This document shows positions 8,751-16,452 of a stretch of DNA of 64,000 nt, in pieces; positions within the stretch are counted from its first letter, which is position 1; every line of letters starts with the position of its first letter. Origin of the DNA: CAZSBG01 sp964605145. GTDB lineage: Bacteria > Zhuqueibacterota > Zhuqueibacteria > Thermofontimicrobiales > Thermofontimicrobiaceae. The notes beneath the pieces were generated by a model. It made no database searches. It saw only the letters and a list, made by a program, of their open reading frames with translations, and was not told where the DNA came from. Made by a program: the position numbers and the translations under genes. Location of the stretch: the NCBI GenBank assembly GCA_964605145.1, contig CAZSBG010000011.1, positions 1 through 64,000 of the forward strand, read 5' to 3'.

Positions 8751-9541
8751 AAACAAAAATAATTGTATCAGCGTGTGCTCTGTTTCTTCTTTTAGCTGGT
8801 GTGGTTTTGGCCGGCGAACCTGATAACAACAACAAATGGTCATCCGCTTCAGCAATTCCAATTGAACCCGGCCGGCTGGAAGTGGGACTGTTTCAGTCAG
8901 TCCGACTTGGAATTTCACCGGTCATGGAATTGTCCAGCCATCCGATATTCGGTTTCGTTATTCCAAATTTCGCCCTCAAGTGGAATCATAATAAAATCGG
9001 TGGATTTGATCTTGCCAGCCGGCACAGTTTCATCTATCCCACGCCCTTGCTTCGGCTATTGGCCCGGGAAGGCACCGGCGGCTTCATTTCACCGGAATTT
9101 CACATTCCGCACATGGCTTCATTCTACAACGAAGTGCTGATGTCGCGGGAGATTTCAGTGAAGCTGATTTTGACCGGAAAAGTCGGTTTCAGTTTCGCGT
9201 TAAAATCCGGTGATTTGGATGACAGGTCAACCATCGACTTGCCTGTTGTGTTCCCGCGGCTTGCGGTGTATTATCACGATGTGGGATTCCGAAGTGGCAT
9301 AGCCGGGGAGGGAAATCTCTGGCGCCGCTGGTTCTATTCGGCAGACGCAGATGTATTTTTCACACCGGGCGGCGATGAAAACATCGCATTCGAGCAAAAA
9401 GCGTTTCTCAAATGGATAAAAAGCGATGGCTTTCAATTCTCCCTGGGCTACGGTTTGATGTACGGCGAGTATCCGTTCGGAACACAGTGGCATCTGTTGG
9501 GTCCGTTATTCGATGTGAAATGGGCGTGGCAAATCTGGTGA
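8747..9541 (+). CDS. Uncharacterised envelope protein coupled to the EEP lipoprotein
   Basis: A 264-aa protein with a classic signal peptide (MKTKIIVSACALFLLLAGVVLAGE). It then alternates short hydrophobic and polar stretches with many aromatic residues, as in outer-membrane beta-barrels (for example FSLGYGLMYGEYPFGTQWHLLGP near the C-terminus, and an IW end). I do not recognise a family. The ATG at 8747 overlaps the TGA of the upstream EEP gene by 4 bases, so the two products are probably made together. It could be an outer-membrane barrel or a lipid/metabolite-handling envelope protein; this is inference from composition only. Confidence 0.7.
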   Translation: MKTKIIVSACALFLLLAGVVLAGEPDNNNKWSSASAIPIEPGRLEVGLFQSVRLGISPVMELSSHPIFGFVIPNFALKWNHNKIGGFDLASRHSFIYPTPLLRLLAREGTGGFISPEFHIPHMASFYNEVLMSREISVKLILTGKVGFSFALKSGDLDDRSTIDLPVVFPRLAVYYHDVGFRSGIAGEGNLWRRWFYSADADVFFTPGGDENIAFEQKAFLKWIKSDGFQFSLGYGLMYGEYPFGTQWHLLGPLFDVKWAWQIW

Positions 9542-9709
9542 GCAGTGAAAGGTTGATAGTAGCGTTCAACAAGCACTGTCCGCTTTTATTTTGAGCATTT
9601 GAATGGCGGACAGAGCCGGCCTTTATAAGGAAAGACGATTTCTGAACTTTTCGTTGAAGTAATTAACAAAATTTTGAGACCATATTTACAGTTGAAGCAG
9701 AGGAAAAAA

Positions 9710-10069
9710 ATGGAACTGGATGCCCTTCGAACATATTTACTGGAAAAAAAAGGAACAACCGAAGAACTTCCCTTTGGCCCGGATGCCCTGGTTTTCAAAG
9801 TTGTCGGAAAAATATTTGCCATAGTTGCCTGGAAGAATACACCGCTTCGAATTTCCCTCAAATGCAATCCAGACCATGCCCTGGCGCTTCGGGCTATGTA
9901 CACATCGGTCCAGCCCGGCTACCATTTGAACAAAGAACACTGGAATACCGTGATCCTCGATGGCAGCGTTCCTCACGATGAATTTCTGGAAATGATCGAC
10001 CATTCGTATGATCTGGTCGTTCAAAGTTTGAAAAAATCCGATCGGGTGAGATTGCAGAGTGATGAATAA
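9710..10069 (+). CDS. MmcQ/YjbR family protein
   Basis: The 119-aa protein matches the MmcQ/YjbR fold: LDALRTYLLEKKGTTEELPFG, KVVGKIFAIV, LRISLKCNPDHALALR, PGYHLNKEHWNTVILDG and an end resembling HSYDLVVQSLKK. The family has a cyclophilin-like/MmcQ fold and is often annotated as DNA-binding; no biochemical role is firmly established. ATG 9710 follows AGAGGA and is preferred to an upstream in-frame start at 9674. It is cytoplasmic and monocistronic. Confidence 0.87.
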   Translation: MELDALRTYLLEKKGTTEELPFGPDALVFKVVGKIFAIVAWKNTPLRISLKCNPDHALALRAMYTSVQPGYHLNKEHWNTVILDGSVPHDEFLEMIDHSYDLVVQSLKKSDRVRLQSDE

Positions 10070-10529
10070 CATGTATTCATTATTAGTCCAAACGTTCCAC
10101 CCGATCAATGATTTTCAATGCAACAATTCTTTTCTTATTTAACCGAACTGCTATGGAGTATATTGACGGTTATGTCAGTAACCATCGAATGATACGAACG
10201 ATCGATTTTACCTTCGCGTGTTTCTCTTCAATTAAAAAACTTCGGGTCGCTCTATTACTGTAAATTGGCTCTTGCTGCGCTAAAGAATGGAAAACAGCAC
10301 TTGAAAATTAGTAATTGGCACCGGAGATCAAATATCCAATCACCATCAAAAATCGAATATCGACCATCAAAAAACCAATATCGAATATCGAACATCAAAA
10401 ATCGAAAATCGAGCGCCGAATTTTAATATCGTTGTAATTTTCCCTGTTTTATGGAACTTGAATAAAAACCTAATGTTTAACTATTACTAAATCCGAAAAA
10501 CCGACCATTGAAATATAAGGGAAAAAACT
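10070..10529. repeat. Intergenic region with ATCGAATATC-type simple repeat
   Basis: A 460-bp stretch with no gene. Between about 10319 and 10425 short variants of aaaatcgaatatcgaacatc recur, giving a degenerate microsatellite. It is similar in style to the larger one at 37817-38115 (both built from GATATT/ATATCG-like words). The remainder is AT-rich and featureless to the eye. Confidence 0.5.
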
Positions 10530-11756
10530 ATGATCAAATTACCGATTATCATTCACGGTGTCAGCGGAAGAATGGGGCAGGTGGCATTGACCGCTGCCCA
10601 ACGGGTCACTGAAAATAAATTGGCGCAATTCAACGGCGAGCCGATTGAGCTTATCCCCATCGGCGTGGGCCGGAATCTGGACAAGATGAAAGTCATTGCT
10701 GCCGGCACCAGCATGAAATTTGTGTACAAGGATTTGAATGAAGCCATTGACAAGGCCGCCGAAATTAATTCCGATTTCCAGGTTTATCACAACACCATCG
10801 CCACCGGCATTCGGAAAGAAATTATGCTGGAATCGCTGGCAAAACTCGATCCTGCCACAACCCGAGTTTTCATGGAAAAACCCATTGCCGGCAATTACGC
10901 CGATGGGCTGGCCATTGTGACTGAACTGGAAAAACGAAAATTCAACCACGGCGTGGTGCATCACATGTTGGAGGCGCCCGGCGTGAAAAAAGCCCTGGAA
11001 CTGATGCCGGACATCAAACCGCTGCACGCCCAGATGAAATTCGGGTATGAAGTGGCGTCCGGGCTTGGCGATAAAAAGGATTACTGCTGTCAGCGACCGG
11101 ATTTCAACTGGACGTTCTCTTCAGCCGGTGGCGGCATTATTCTCGACATGTGCCACGAAGGTTATCTTTCCGAAGCCCTGTTCGGCGACACTGAGCGGCT
11201 CAGCGCGGCGGCGCGGCTGCTGGTGCCGAAACGGCTCAGCTACGACCGCGGCGGCGTCATCGATTGCGATGTGGAGGATTACGCGGACATCCGGCGCGAG
11301 CACACCAACGGCGTTGTCAACACATCCATATGGGCGTGGTACCGGCGCATCAATTCGGAATTTGGCCCGCTGGAAATCACTGTGGACGGCGAAAACGGTT
11401 CCATGGTGTTCGGCCTGTACGGACTCAAGGTTCAGTGGAAGGAGACCGCACCGTTGCTGCTCTGGGAGAAACTGCTTGCCAATTTGAAAATCGAATGGCG
11501 TGATTATTGGCAGTACCTCGATCTGACGCATCAGGATCCGTTTGCCGCGGAAATGGCGGATTACGTGATGTCCATTTTCACCGGGGAGGAATACTGGAAA
11601 GACGCCATTCATGCCCTCAACGTTTTGGGCGAAGTCGAAGCCCTGTACGAAAGCGCCGGCAACAAAAGCGTGACCATCGGCAAAGACCGGTTTCTGAAAT
11701 ATCCCAAATCCGTCCCTGCAAACTGGCAGCCGGAGCGGCTTCAGGGGAAGCTGTGA
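10530..11756 (+). CDS. Gfo/Idh/MocA-family NAD(P)-dependent oxidoreductase
   Basis: The 408-aa protein has an N-terminal Rossmann fold (IIIHGVSGRMGQVALTAA, a GxxGxxG-type nucleotide-binding turn). The family hallmark EKP follows in VFMEKPIAGNYADG, then a C-terminal alpha/beta substrate domain with GGGIILDMCHEG and a YADIRREHTNGVVNTS strand. Members oxidise or reduce sugars, inositols and similar polyols; the substrate here is unknown. The glycine turn is reminiscent of dihydrodipicolinate reductase, but the EKP motif and length favour Gfo/Idh/MocA. About 460 bp downstream lies a possible DapA-like aldolase gene, suggesting both act in one sugar-acid pathway. ATG 10530 follows a weak AAGGGAAAA. 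Confidence 0.83.
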   Translation: MIKLPIIIHGVSGRMGQVALTAAQRVTENKLAQFNGEPIELIPIGVGRNLDKMKVIAAGTSMKFVYKDLNEAIDKAAEINSDFQVYHNTIATGIRKEIMLESLAKLDPATTRVFMEKPIAGNYADGLAIVTELEKRKFNHGVVHHMLEAPGVKKALELMPDIKPLHAQMKFGYEVASGLGDKKDYCCQRPDFNWTFSSAGGGIILDMCHEGYLSEALFGDTERLSAAARLLVPKRLSYDRGGVIDCDVEDYADIRREHTNGVVNTSIWAWYRRINSEFGPLEITVDGENGSMVFGLYGLKVQWKETAPLLLWEKLLANLKIEWRDYWQYLDLTHQDPFAAEMADYVMSIFTGEEYWKDAIHALNVLGEVEALYESAGNKSVTIGKDRFLKYPKSVPANWQPERLQGKL

Positions 11757-11865
11757 TTTTTGAAAAAGCTGTCAGATATCCACTGTGAATTGCCAGCTTT
11801 CGACTCCGTGCTCCTGAGGCGGATTTTCAACTCAAGGTGACAGATCGTATGTCATATCGAGCGGA

Positions 11866-12018
11866 CAGACTGTGTGAAAACGTAAAAGAACATGTCATTT
11901 CGAATGGAGCGAAGCGAAAAGAGAAATCTGGATATCATTAAAAACAAGTGCTTAAGCAGATTTCTCGCTTCGCTCGAAATGACATTATACTGATAATCTG
12001 TGGTTTTCACACAGTCTG
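11866..12018. mobile_element. Palindromic MITE-like element, copy A
   Basis: Perfect 16-bp terminal inverted repeats: CAGACTGTGTGAAAAC at 11866-11881 and its complement at 12003-12018. Inside, a second palindrome pairs GTCATTTCGAATGGAGCGAA with its near-complement around 11966-11985. The element is non-coding. A diverged copy with the same outer and inner arms lies at 35725-35880, and a partial copy at 7525-7606. The surrounding 400-bp gap (11757-12214) holds no gene. Confidence 0.7.
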
Positions 12019-12214
12019 GGAGTCGAGATATGACGAAGCACAAGGTTCATTAAGATCATTTTGTTATAATATCAAACACCTGAATAGTAACAATGAAATT
12101 AAACTTTGCTCTTAGCGGGGGAGGTCACCGGGTGTTTTAATTTCTATTTTTTTCTTCGTGCCCTTCGAGTGCTTCGTGGTTCATAATTATTTAAAGAAAA
12201 ACAAGGAAAAACCA

Positions 12215-13417
12215 ATGCCAAATATACGAATAAAATCCGAATCCGAGATCACAATAAACGATTATTACGATCGATTGACCAACAAGAAAATATTGGCCAC
12301 TTCTGCGCTGTACGGCCCCTGGCTGCCAAGCGGTGAATTCGACTGGAAGAGCTATGAAAACCTGGTGCGCGAGGTGATAAAAAGCGGCAGTGTGCCGGCC
12401 ACTAACGTGGATACAACCTGGGCCATTTACAACGACTGGGAGTTGACCAAAAAAATGATCTGGCGCGCCGCTGAAATCGCTGCGGAATTGGAGAGTTACA
12501 TCGAAGACGACCGGCCGCTGCTGGTTGCCGGCCTGAACACCAACAGCTACGACATCTCCGCCGACCAGATCGCGCCGACCATCCGAAGCCAGGTCGAGGA
12601 AATCAGCGCCGGGCTGCGGGAGCGGAACTTCGAGCGCATTCGATACATGCCTGTGCCGGATAAACGAATCTATTCAGCGCCGGGCGAAACAAAGGTGGCG
12701 GTGTATCGCGAGATGGGGGAGGTCATCGGTGATTTCACGGATTTCGGGCTTGTCTTTTTCGAACTGGATATTGGCATTGACGGATTCGGTTCCAATTTCA
12801 ATGCCCGGGAAATCGAGCAGATTTTGACGGAGACGAAACAAATTCAGGAATACAAGAGCGCCATCATCACGAAAAAGCCGGGCGAGCCGTACCCGTACGA
12901 TTTGAAGAGCGACCTGGTGCGAATCAATATCGTGGAAGCTGCCTGCCCGGACAGGGTGCAGTTTTCCACCGGCAATGACTGGTTCATCGGGCTGGCGCGG
13001 TTGGGCAAAAATGTGGACAAATTCGGTTACCTGTTGGGCGCTTCCCAGATGAGTCCAAAACTGTTTCAGCGGTGGCGCGACTGGGCGGAGGCTGGCAATC
13101 CCCAGGCCCTGGCTTTGGAGCACGATTTGCAGGCGGCAGCCAAAGATTTCTGGACCCCGGGCAATGTGGGAATTTACCGACATTACCTGGGCATCTTTCT
13201 GGCCGCCACTGGCCTGATCTCCCACCCATTGCCGCATCCCCAATGCGATGCCCGCTATCGCGTGAAACCGGAGGATTATTTCCTGCCGCTGAAACACGCC
13301 GTGCGCCTGGGATTGGCCGAACCTTCGGATATCAAATCGTTCGTAAAAACCGGCGTTCCCGGCTGCAGCGATTGGTCGGACGAGCAGATTGAAAATCGGA
13401 TTCGGTGGATGGATTGA
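12215..13417 (+). CDS. Putative DapA-superfamily (aldolase-type TIM barrel) protein
   Basis: A 400-aa cytoplasmic protein. The layout suggests a TIM-barrel lyase of the dihydrodipicolinate synthase type: an early ILATSALYGPWLPSGEFDWKSYENLVREVI segment (compare the opening strand and helix of DapA), LLVAGLNTNSYDIS in the place of a second strand, and a late VQFSTGNDWFIG segment. I do not see the classic GTTGE motif, and the Schiff-base lysine cannot be assigned with confidence, so the family call is tentative. ATG 12215 has AAGGAAAAA upstream and is preferred over the in-frame start at 12158. Together with the upstream Gfo/Idh/MocA gene it may form a sugar-acid catabolic pair. Confidence 0.5.
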   Translation: MPNIRIKSESEITINDYYDRLTNKKILATSALYGPWLPSGEFDWKSYENLVREVIKSGSVPATNVDTTWAIYNDWELTKKMIWRAAEIAAELESYIEDDRPLLVAGLNTNSYDISADQIAPTIRSQVEEISAGLRERNFERIRYMPVPDKRIYSAPGETKVAVYREMGEVIGDFTDFGLVFFELDIGIDGFGSNFNAREIEQILTETKQIQEYKSAIITKKPGEPYPYDLKSDLVRINIVEAACPDRVQFSTGNDWFIGLARLGKNVDKFGYLLGASQMSPKLFQRWRDWAEAGNPQALALEHDLQAAAKDFWTPGNVGIYRHYLGIFLAATGLISHPLPHPQCDARYRVKPEDYFLPLKHAVRLGLAEPSDIKSFVKTGVPGCSDWSDEQIENRIRWMD

Positions 13418-13678
13418 GATTCTGCAGGATAATGATGTAGCGGTAGTAGTTTTAGCAACTGAGAGTTTGAATTCTGAACTTCTTTAGAGGAAAAATCACA
13501 AAAAGCAAATTTCAATGACCAAATAAATTCCAAAAATATAAGTCCAATTTTCAAACTCTATTCTTAGAGGCACAACCAAATGGCCTCTTCCGAGTTTGAC
13601 TTTTTGAATTTGGATCTTTAGTTTGCCTGGAATTTGTTTGTTGATTTTTGAAATTTCTGGTAAAAATCAAAAAAATGC

Positions 13679-13707
13679 TTGACATTTGTATTGAATACCG
13701 TTAAACT
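13679..13707 (+). promoter_or_regulatory. Sigma-70 type promoter of hicBA
   Basis: TTGACA at 13679-13684 and TAAACT at 13702-13707 are separated by 17 bp, about 75 bp upstream of the hicB start. The rest of the 364-bp gap between 13418 and 13781 shows no other feature. Confidence 0.6.
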
Positions 13708-13781
13708 AAATATCATTCATAAGTCGCAAATAAAATAATCAAAAGCAATTTCGAAGTCAACGCAAGAATTAGAGGTGCAGC

Positions 13782-13988
13782 ATGCTAAGGAATTTTACGC
13801 TTGAATACTGGTTAGATGAAAACTGGTTTGTTGGCCGTTTAAAAGAAATACCCGGTGTCTTTAGTCAGGGTGAAACACTGGAAGAATTGGAAGAAAATAT
13901 ACGAGATGCCTACAAGATGATGATCGATGAGGTTGAGCCGGTTCAAGTTTCTGAAATCCATGTCAAAGAAATTGGAGTCGCAGTTTGA
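13782..13988 (+). CDS. hicB: HicB-family antitoxin
   Basis: The 68-aa protein fits the compact HicB family: EYWLDENWFVGRLKEIPGVFSQGETLEELEENIRDAYKMMIDE, the RNase-H-like HicB fold with the typical 'IPGV-x-S-x-G-x-T-x-EEA' type pattern. HicB antitoxins bind and neutralise HicA mRNA-degrading toxins and usually repress the operon. This short form lacks a C-terminal DNA-binding domain, so autoregulation may need the complex or be absent. ATG 13782 has AGAGGTG upstream. It precedes and overlaps hicA, an inverted order relative to the commonest hicA-hicB layout but one that is known. Confidence 0.87.
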   Translation: MLRNFTLEYWLDENWFVGRLKEIPGVFSQGETLEELEENIRDAYKMMIDEVEPVQVSEIHVKEIGVAV

Positions 13989-14161
13989 AACGAACTGCCT
14001 TTATCCGCGAACTGATAAAAGCCGGCTGTCTCCTGAAACGTCATGGCAAAAAACATGATATCTACATGAATCCACGAAATGGGAAGAAAACCCCAATCCC
14101 TCGTCATACAGAAATTAAAGATTCCCTCTGTAATTTAATTCGAAAGCAATTGGAAATTTAG
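13985..14161 (+). CDS. hicA: HicA-family mRNA interferase toxin
   Basis: A short 58-codon gene starting at TTG 13985, which overlaps the hicB TGA (TTGA) and implies translational coupling. The product reads KRTAFIRELIKAGC, then LLKRHGKKHDIYMNP, then KKTPIPRHTEIKDSL, ending KQLEI. This is the dsRBD-like HicA fold with the conserved catalytic His in the 'R-x-G-K/S-H' type strand (here RHGKKHDIY) and the PRHTEI segment. HicA cleaves mRNA and arrests growth when HicB is lost. Length is normal for the family (about 55-70 aa), and no frame damage is seen. Confidence 0.85.
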   Translation: MKRTAFIRELIKAGCLLKRHGKKHDIYMNPRNGKKTPIPRHTEIKDSLCNLIRKQLEI

Positions 14162-14341
14162 ATTTTCAAGAGAGAAATTTATATATAAAGGGCTGCTCTT
14201 TGAATTGTATTTTCCTTGATGATATTAACAGAAAAAATTACAATTATATTTGAAAAATACAGAGGAAAATCTAAACACTAATTTCTGCAATAAAATCCCC
14301 AAAGACAGGTTTATAATTCAAACGAAAGGAATATCAAAACA

Positions 14342-15412
14342 ATGAGAAATCATTTGTCATTGATAATCTTGATTCTTCTTCTTTCTTTGCTTGCATGTAG
14401 CAATAGCGACAGCGATATTGAGTATTCCGACGCCACCATCGAAACAATCCAGGTTGAAAAAGTATGGGAATTGAATGGCGGGAGCCTGCCCATTGAACAG
14501 TCTTTTTTCAAGGTTGGCGATCTTGAGGTGGACAGCAAGGGCAATATTTATGTGGCCGATTTCTCGGATCGTCGCATTAAAAAATTCAGCCCTGAGGGAG
14601 AGTTTATCATCACCATCGGAAGACCGGGCCAGGGGCCAGGTGAGTTTGGGGGGACATTTTTTATGGAACTCGATGCGCGTGATAATCTTTTTGTAGTTGA
14701 TGGGGTCAACGGCCGAATTCAAAAATTTTCATCTGATGGGGAATACATTAAATCCATTGGCGCTCGTTTTTTGGGTGGGTTCAATGATTTTGAAATTTCA
14801 GGAGAAAAAATATTCTTTCGAAATCAAGCAAGGTCAAATGAAATGCTTGTGGAATCAGATACGTCTCTTTATTCTTTGAAAAGAGTCGTTCCTACTCCCA
14901 AAGAAATTAGAAAAGATTTTAGAAATACATCTTTTAGCCTGGCTTCTTTCACGATTTTACCGAATTCCAATTTTTTATTTTTTAACAGCATAACTGAAAA
15001 ATTTTATGAGATCACTGATGAAGGTATTCTGATACAAAAATTTCCCATTAAATACAGGGAGTTGAGCGAACTCATCCGTCATAATGACAAAATTCGAATA
15101 GAACAGAAGCGCACACGAACGACTAAATCAGGGATCGAAGTAATTGGAAGCGCCAGGATTCCTGTATTTTCAAATTTAAATACATTTGGAGACAAAATTT
15201 ATACAATGTATAATGAGGTCAACAAATTTGGAAATAGCCTGGAAAGCATTTATTATTTATATCAAATCGATATGGATGGAAATTTTCTGAAAAAATTTAC
15301 AGGATTTGAGGATACGAAAAATTTTTTTACGATAGATAAGCAGGGAAATATCTACGCGATGGATTGGTTTTTGTCAAAGGTATGCAAATATCAGATTCCA
15401 GGTTCTATGTGA
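14342..15412 (+). CDS. 6-bladed beta-propeller lipoprotein
   Basis: A 356-aa secreted lipoprotein (lipobox LLACS, Cys about residue 19) with NHL-like propeller repeats: GDLEVDSKGNIYVADFSDRRIKKFSPEG, LDARDNLFVVDGVNGRIQKFSSDG and a final FTIDKQGNIYAMDW. It carries the signature IGRPGQGPGEF, which also occurs as FGRRGQGPGEF in the cassette-borne lipoprotein at 31476. Such propellers are abundant in Bacteroidota-like genomes, and their ligands are mostly unknown. ATG 14342 follows GAAAGGA. The gene lies downstream of hicBA with a 180-bp gap and appears monocistronic. Confidence 0.85.
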   Translation: MRNHLSLIILILLLSLLACSNSDSDIEYSDATIETIQVEKVWELNGGSLPIEQSFFKVGDLEVDSKGNIYVADFSDRRIKKFSPEGEFIITIGRPGQGPGEFGGTFFMELDARDNLFVVDGVNGRIQKFSSDGEYIKSIGARFLGGFNDFEISGEKIFFRNQARSNEMLVESDTSLYSLKRVVPTPKEIRKDFRNTSFSLASFTILPNSNFLFFNSITEKFYEITDEGILIQKFPIKYRELSELIRHNDKIRIEQKRTRTTKSGIEVIGSARIPVFSNLNTFGDKIYTMYNEVNKFGNSLESIYYLYQIDMDGNFLKKFTGFEDTKNFFTIDKQGNIYAMDWFLSKVCKYQIPGSM

Positions 15413-15821
15413 AAACGTATTGGTTGTTTTTTGTGAATTAGAACCATATTACTGATATTTCAGAGAAAACACGAATATCTCTTTAGTCAGAAAAAAATGA
15501 CTGGCTATTTTGGAGTCTGTATTTTAAAGAATATGCCACGCCTGACGGATTTTCCTCATACACGGAGCTGAATTTTCTACCCATAGTTCTTCCCTACAGG
15601 ATCCATTAATAGCTGAATGATTTCAAGACCTCGTAGCGATGATATATTTGTAGCATCAAATCCAGCCATATTTATAAACCACGTGGTGGTAATAAAAAAC
15701 TCTCCAGCAAAAAAAATCTTAACATGAAGTTTGTTAGCAAATTTGAAGCAATTTAACAACACGAAACAGCATAGAATCTGAAAATTAGTCCTTGAAATCC
15801 AGGACTTTTTTGTATATCTTA
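15413..15821. repeat. Intergenic region with ATTTGTAG-type palindrome cluster
   Basis: No gene. An imperfect palindrome near 15629-15641 is followed by ATTTGTAG at 15646-15653, and ACCACGTGGTGGT lies at 15678-15690. The same arrangement (13-bp palindrome, ATTTGTAG, second palindrome) occurs at 34302-34403 and, inverted, at 18996-19192. Nothing else is recognisable before the ArsR operator. Confidence 0.55.
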
Positions 15822-15843
15822 CATTTGAACAATTGCTCAAATG
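15822..15843. promoter_or_regulatory. Candidate ArsR/CadC-type operator
   Basis: A 22-bp imperfect palindrome with arms CATTTGA / TCAAATG around a CAATTG core; 20 of 22 positions are symmetric. It ends 11 bp before the arsR start, overlapping the region expected for the transcription start and just ahead of the GGAG ribosome-binding site at 15846-15849. Its TTGAAC ... TCAA composition is close to known SmtB/CadC/CzrA operators, so it is probably an autoregulatory site. Confidence 0.65.
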
Positions 15844-15854
15844 TTGGAGTTTAA

Positions 15855-16217
15855 ATGAAAAAAACTAAAATCGACGTGTGCAAAACAGAAATCATCGATC
15901 GCGAGAAAGTGGAAAAGGTGAGGCGAATGCTGCCGGAGAGCAAGGATATTTCCGAGCTTTCCGAGACATTCAAGGTGCTGAGCGATCCCACGCGGTTGAA
16001 AATTGTGCTGGCCCTGTCCATGGTAGAAATGTGCGTCTGCGATTTGGCCGCGCTGGTTCAGGTGTCGGTGTCCGCTATTTCGCATCAGCTTCGGCTTTTG
16101 CGGGGAATGCGGTTGGTGAGTTATCGCAAGGAGGGCAAAATGGTCTACTATTCGCTGGACGACGCCCATGTGGAGAATCTCATCAAGGAAGCAAGCAGGC
16201 ATGTTGGGGAATGGTAG
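15855..16217 (+). CDS. ArsR/SmtB-family metal-sensing repressor, CadC-like
   Basis: A 120-aa winged-helix repressor (FKVLSDPTRLKIVLALS ... VSVSAISHQLRLLRGMRLVSYRKEGKMVYYSL). It carries C9 in the N-terminal arm and C60-V-C62 in helix 3 (EMCVCDL), the layout of the CadC alpha3N thiolate site for Cd/Pb/Zn, although CadC uses a fourth Cys that I do not see. The C-terminal helix has D-x-H and a later His (DDAHVENLIKEASRH), matching the alpha5 zinc site. It should dissociate from DNA on metal binding and derepress the P-type ATPase that follows. ATG 15855 has GGAG at a good distance, and a palindromic operator lies directly upstream. Confidence 0.9.
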   Translation: MKKTKIDVCKTEIIDREKVEKVRRMLPESKDISELSETFKVLSDPTRLKIVLALSMVEMCVCDLAALVQVSVSAISHQLRLLRGMRLVSYRKEGKMVYYSLDDAHVENLIKEASRHVGEW

Positions 16218-16340
16218 TTTATATTTCACTAAGAAAAATTGATTTGCCGCGAATGCTCTAAGACGCGAAGGTTTATGTAATGATTATCAGAAGCTTTGGT
16301 AATTGCTACTTCGATTGCTAACTTTTTATTGCAATATTGT

Positions 16341-16368
16341 GTAGTGAACGAATATATTCGTTCACTAC
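16341..16368. promoter_or_regulatory. Perfect 28-bp palindrome upstream of the metal ATPase
   Basis: Arms GTAGTGAACGAATA and TATTCGTTCACTAC meet without a loop, a perfect dyad in the 235-bp gap between the ArsR gene and the ATPase gene. No T-tract follows, so an intrinsic terminator is unlikely. The TGAAC/GTTCA half-sites recall ArsR-family operators, so it may be a second repressor site giving the ATPase its own metal-controlled promoter. This assignment is inferred. Confidence 0.55.
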
Positions 16369-16452
16369 ATGCTGCGGATGGATATTGTTTGAAACAGAAG
16401 AAGACAGATAGAGTGATAGAATATTCAGGACATTAAACTACAAAAATAAATT

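Noticed and set aside
10310..10330. Sigma-54 promoter (TTGGCAC near 10316)
   Set aside because: No GC-type -12 element at the required distance; also followed by simple repeats and no near gene start.
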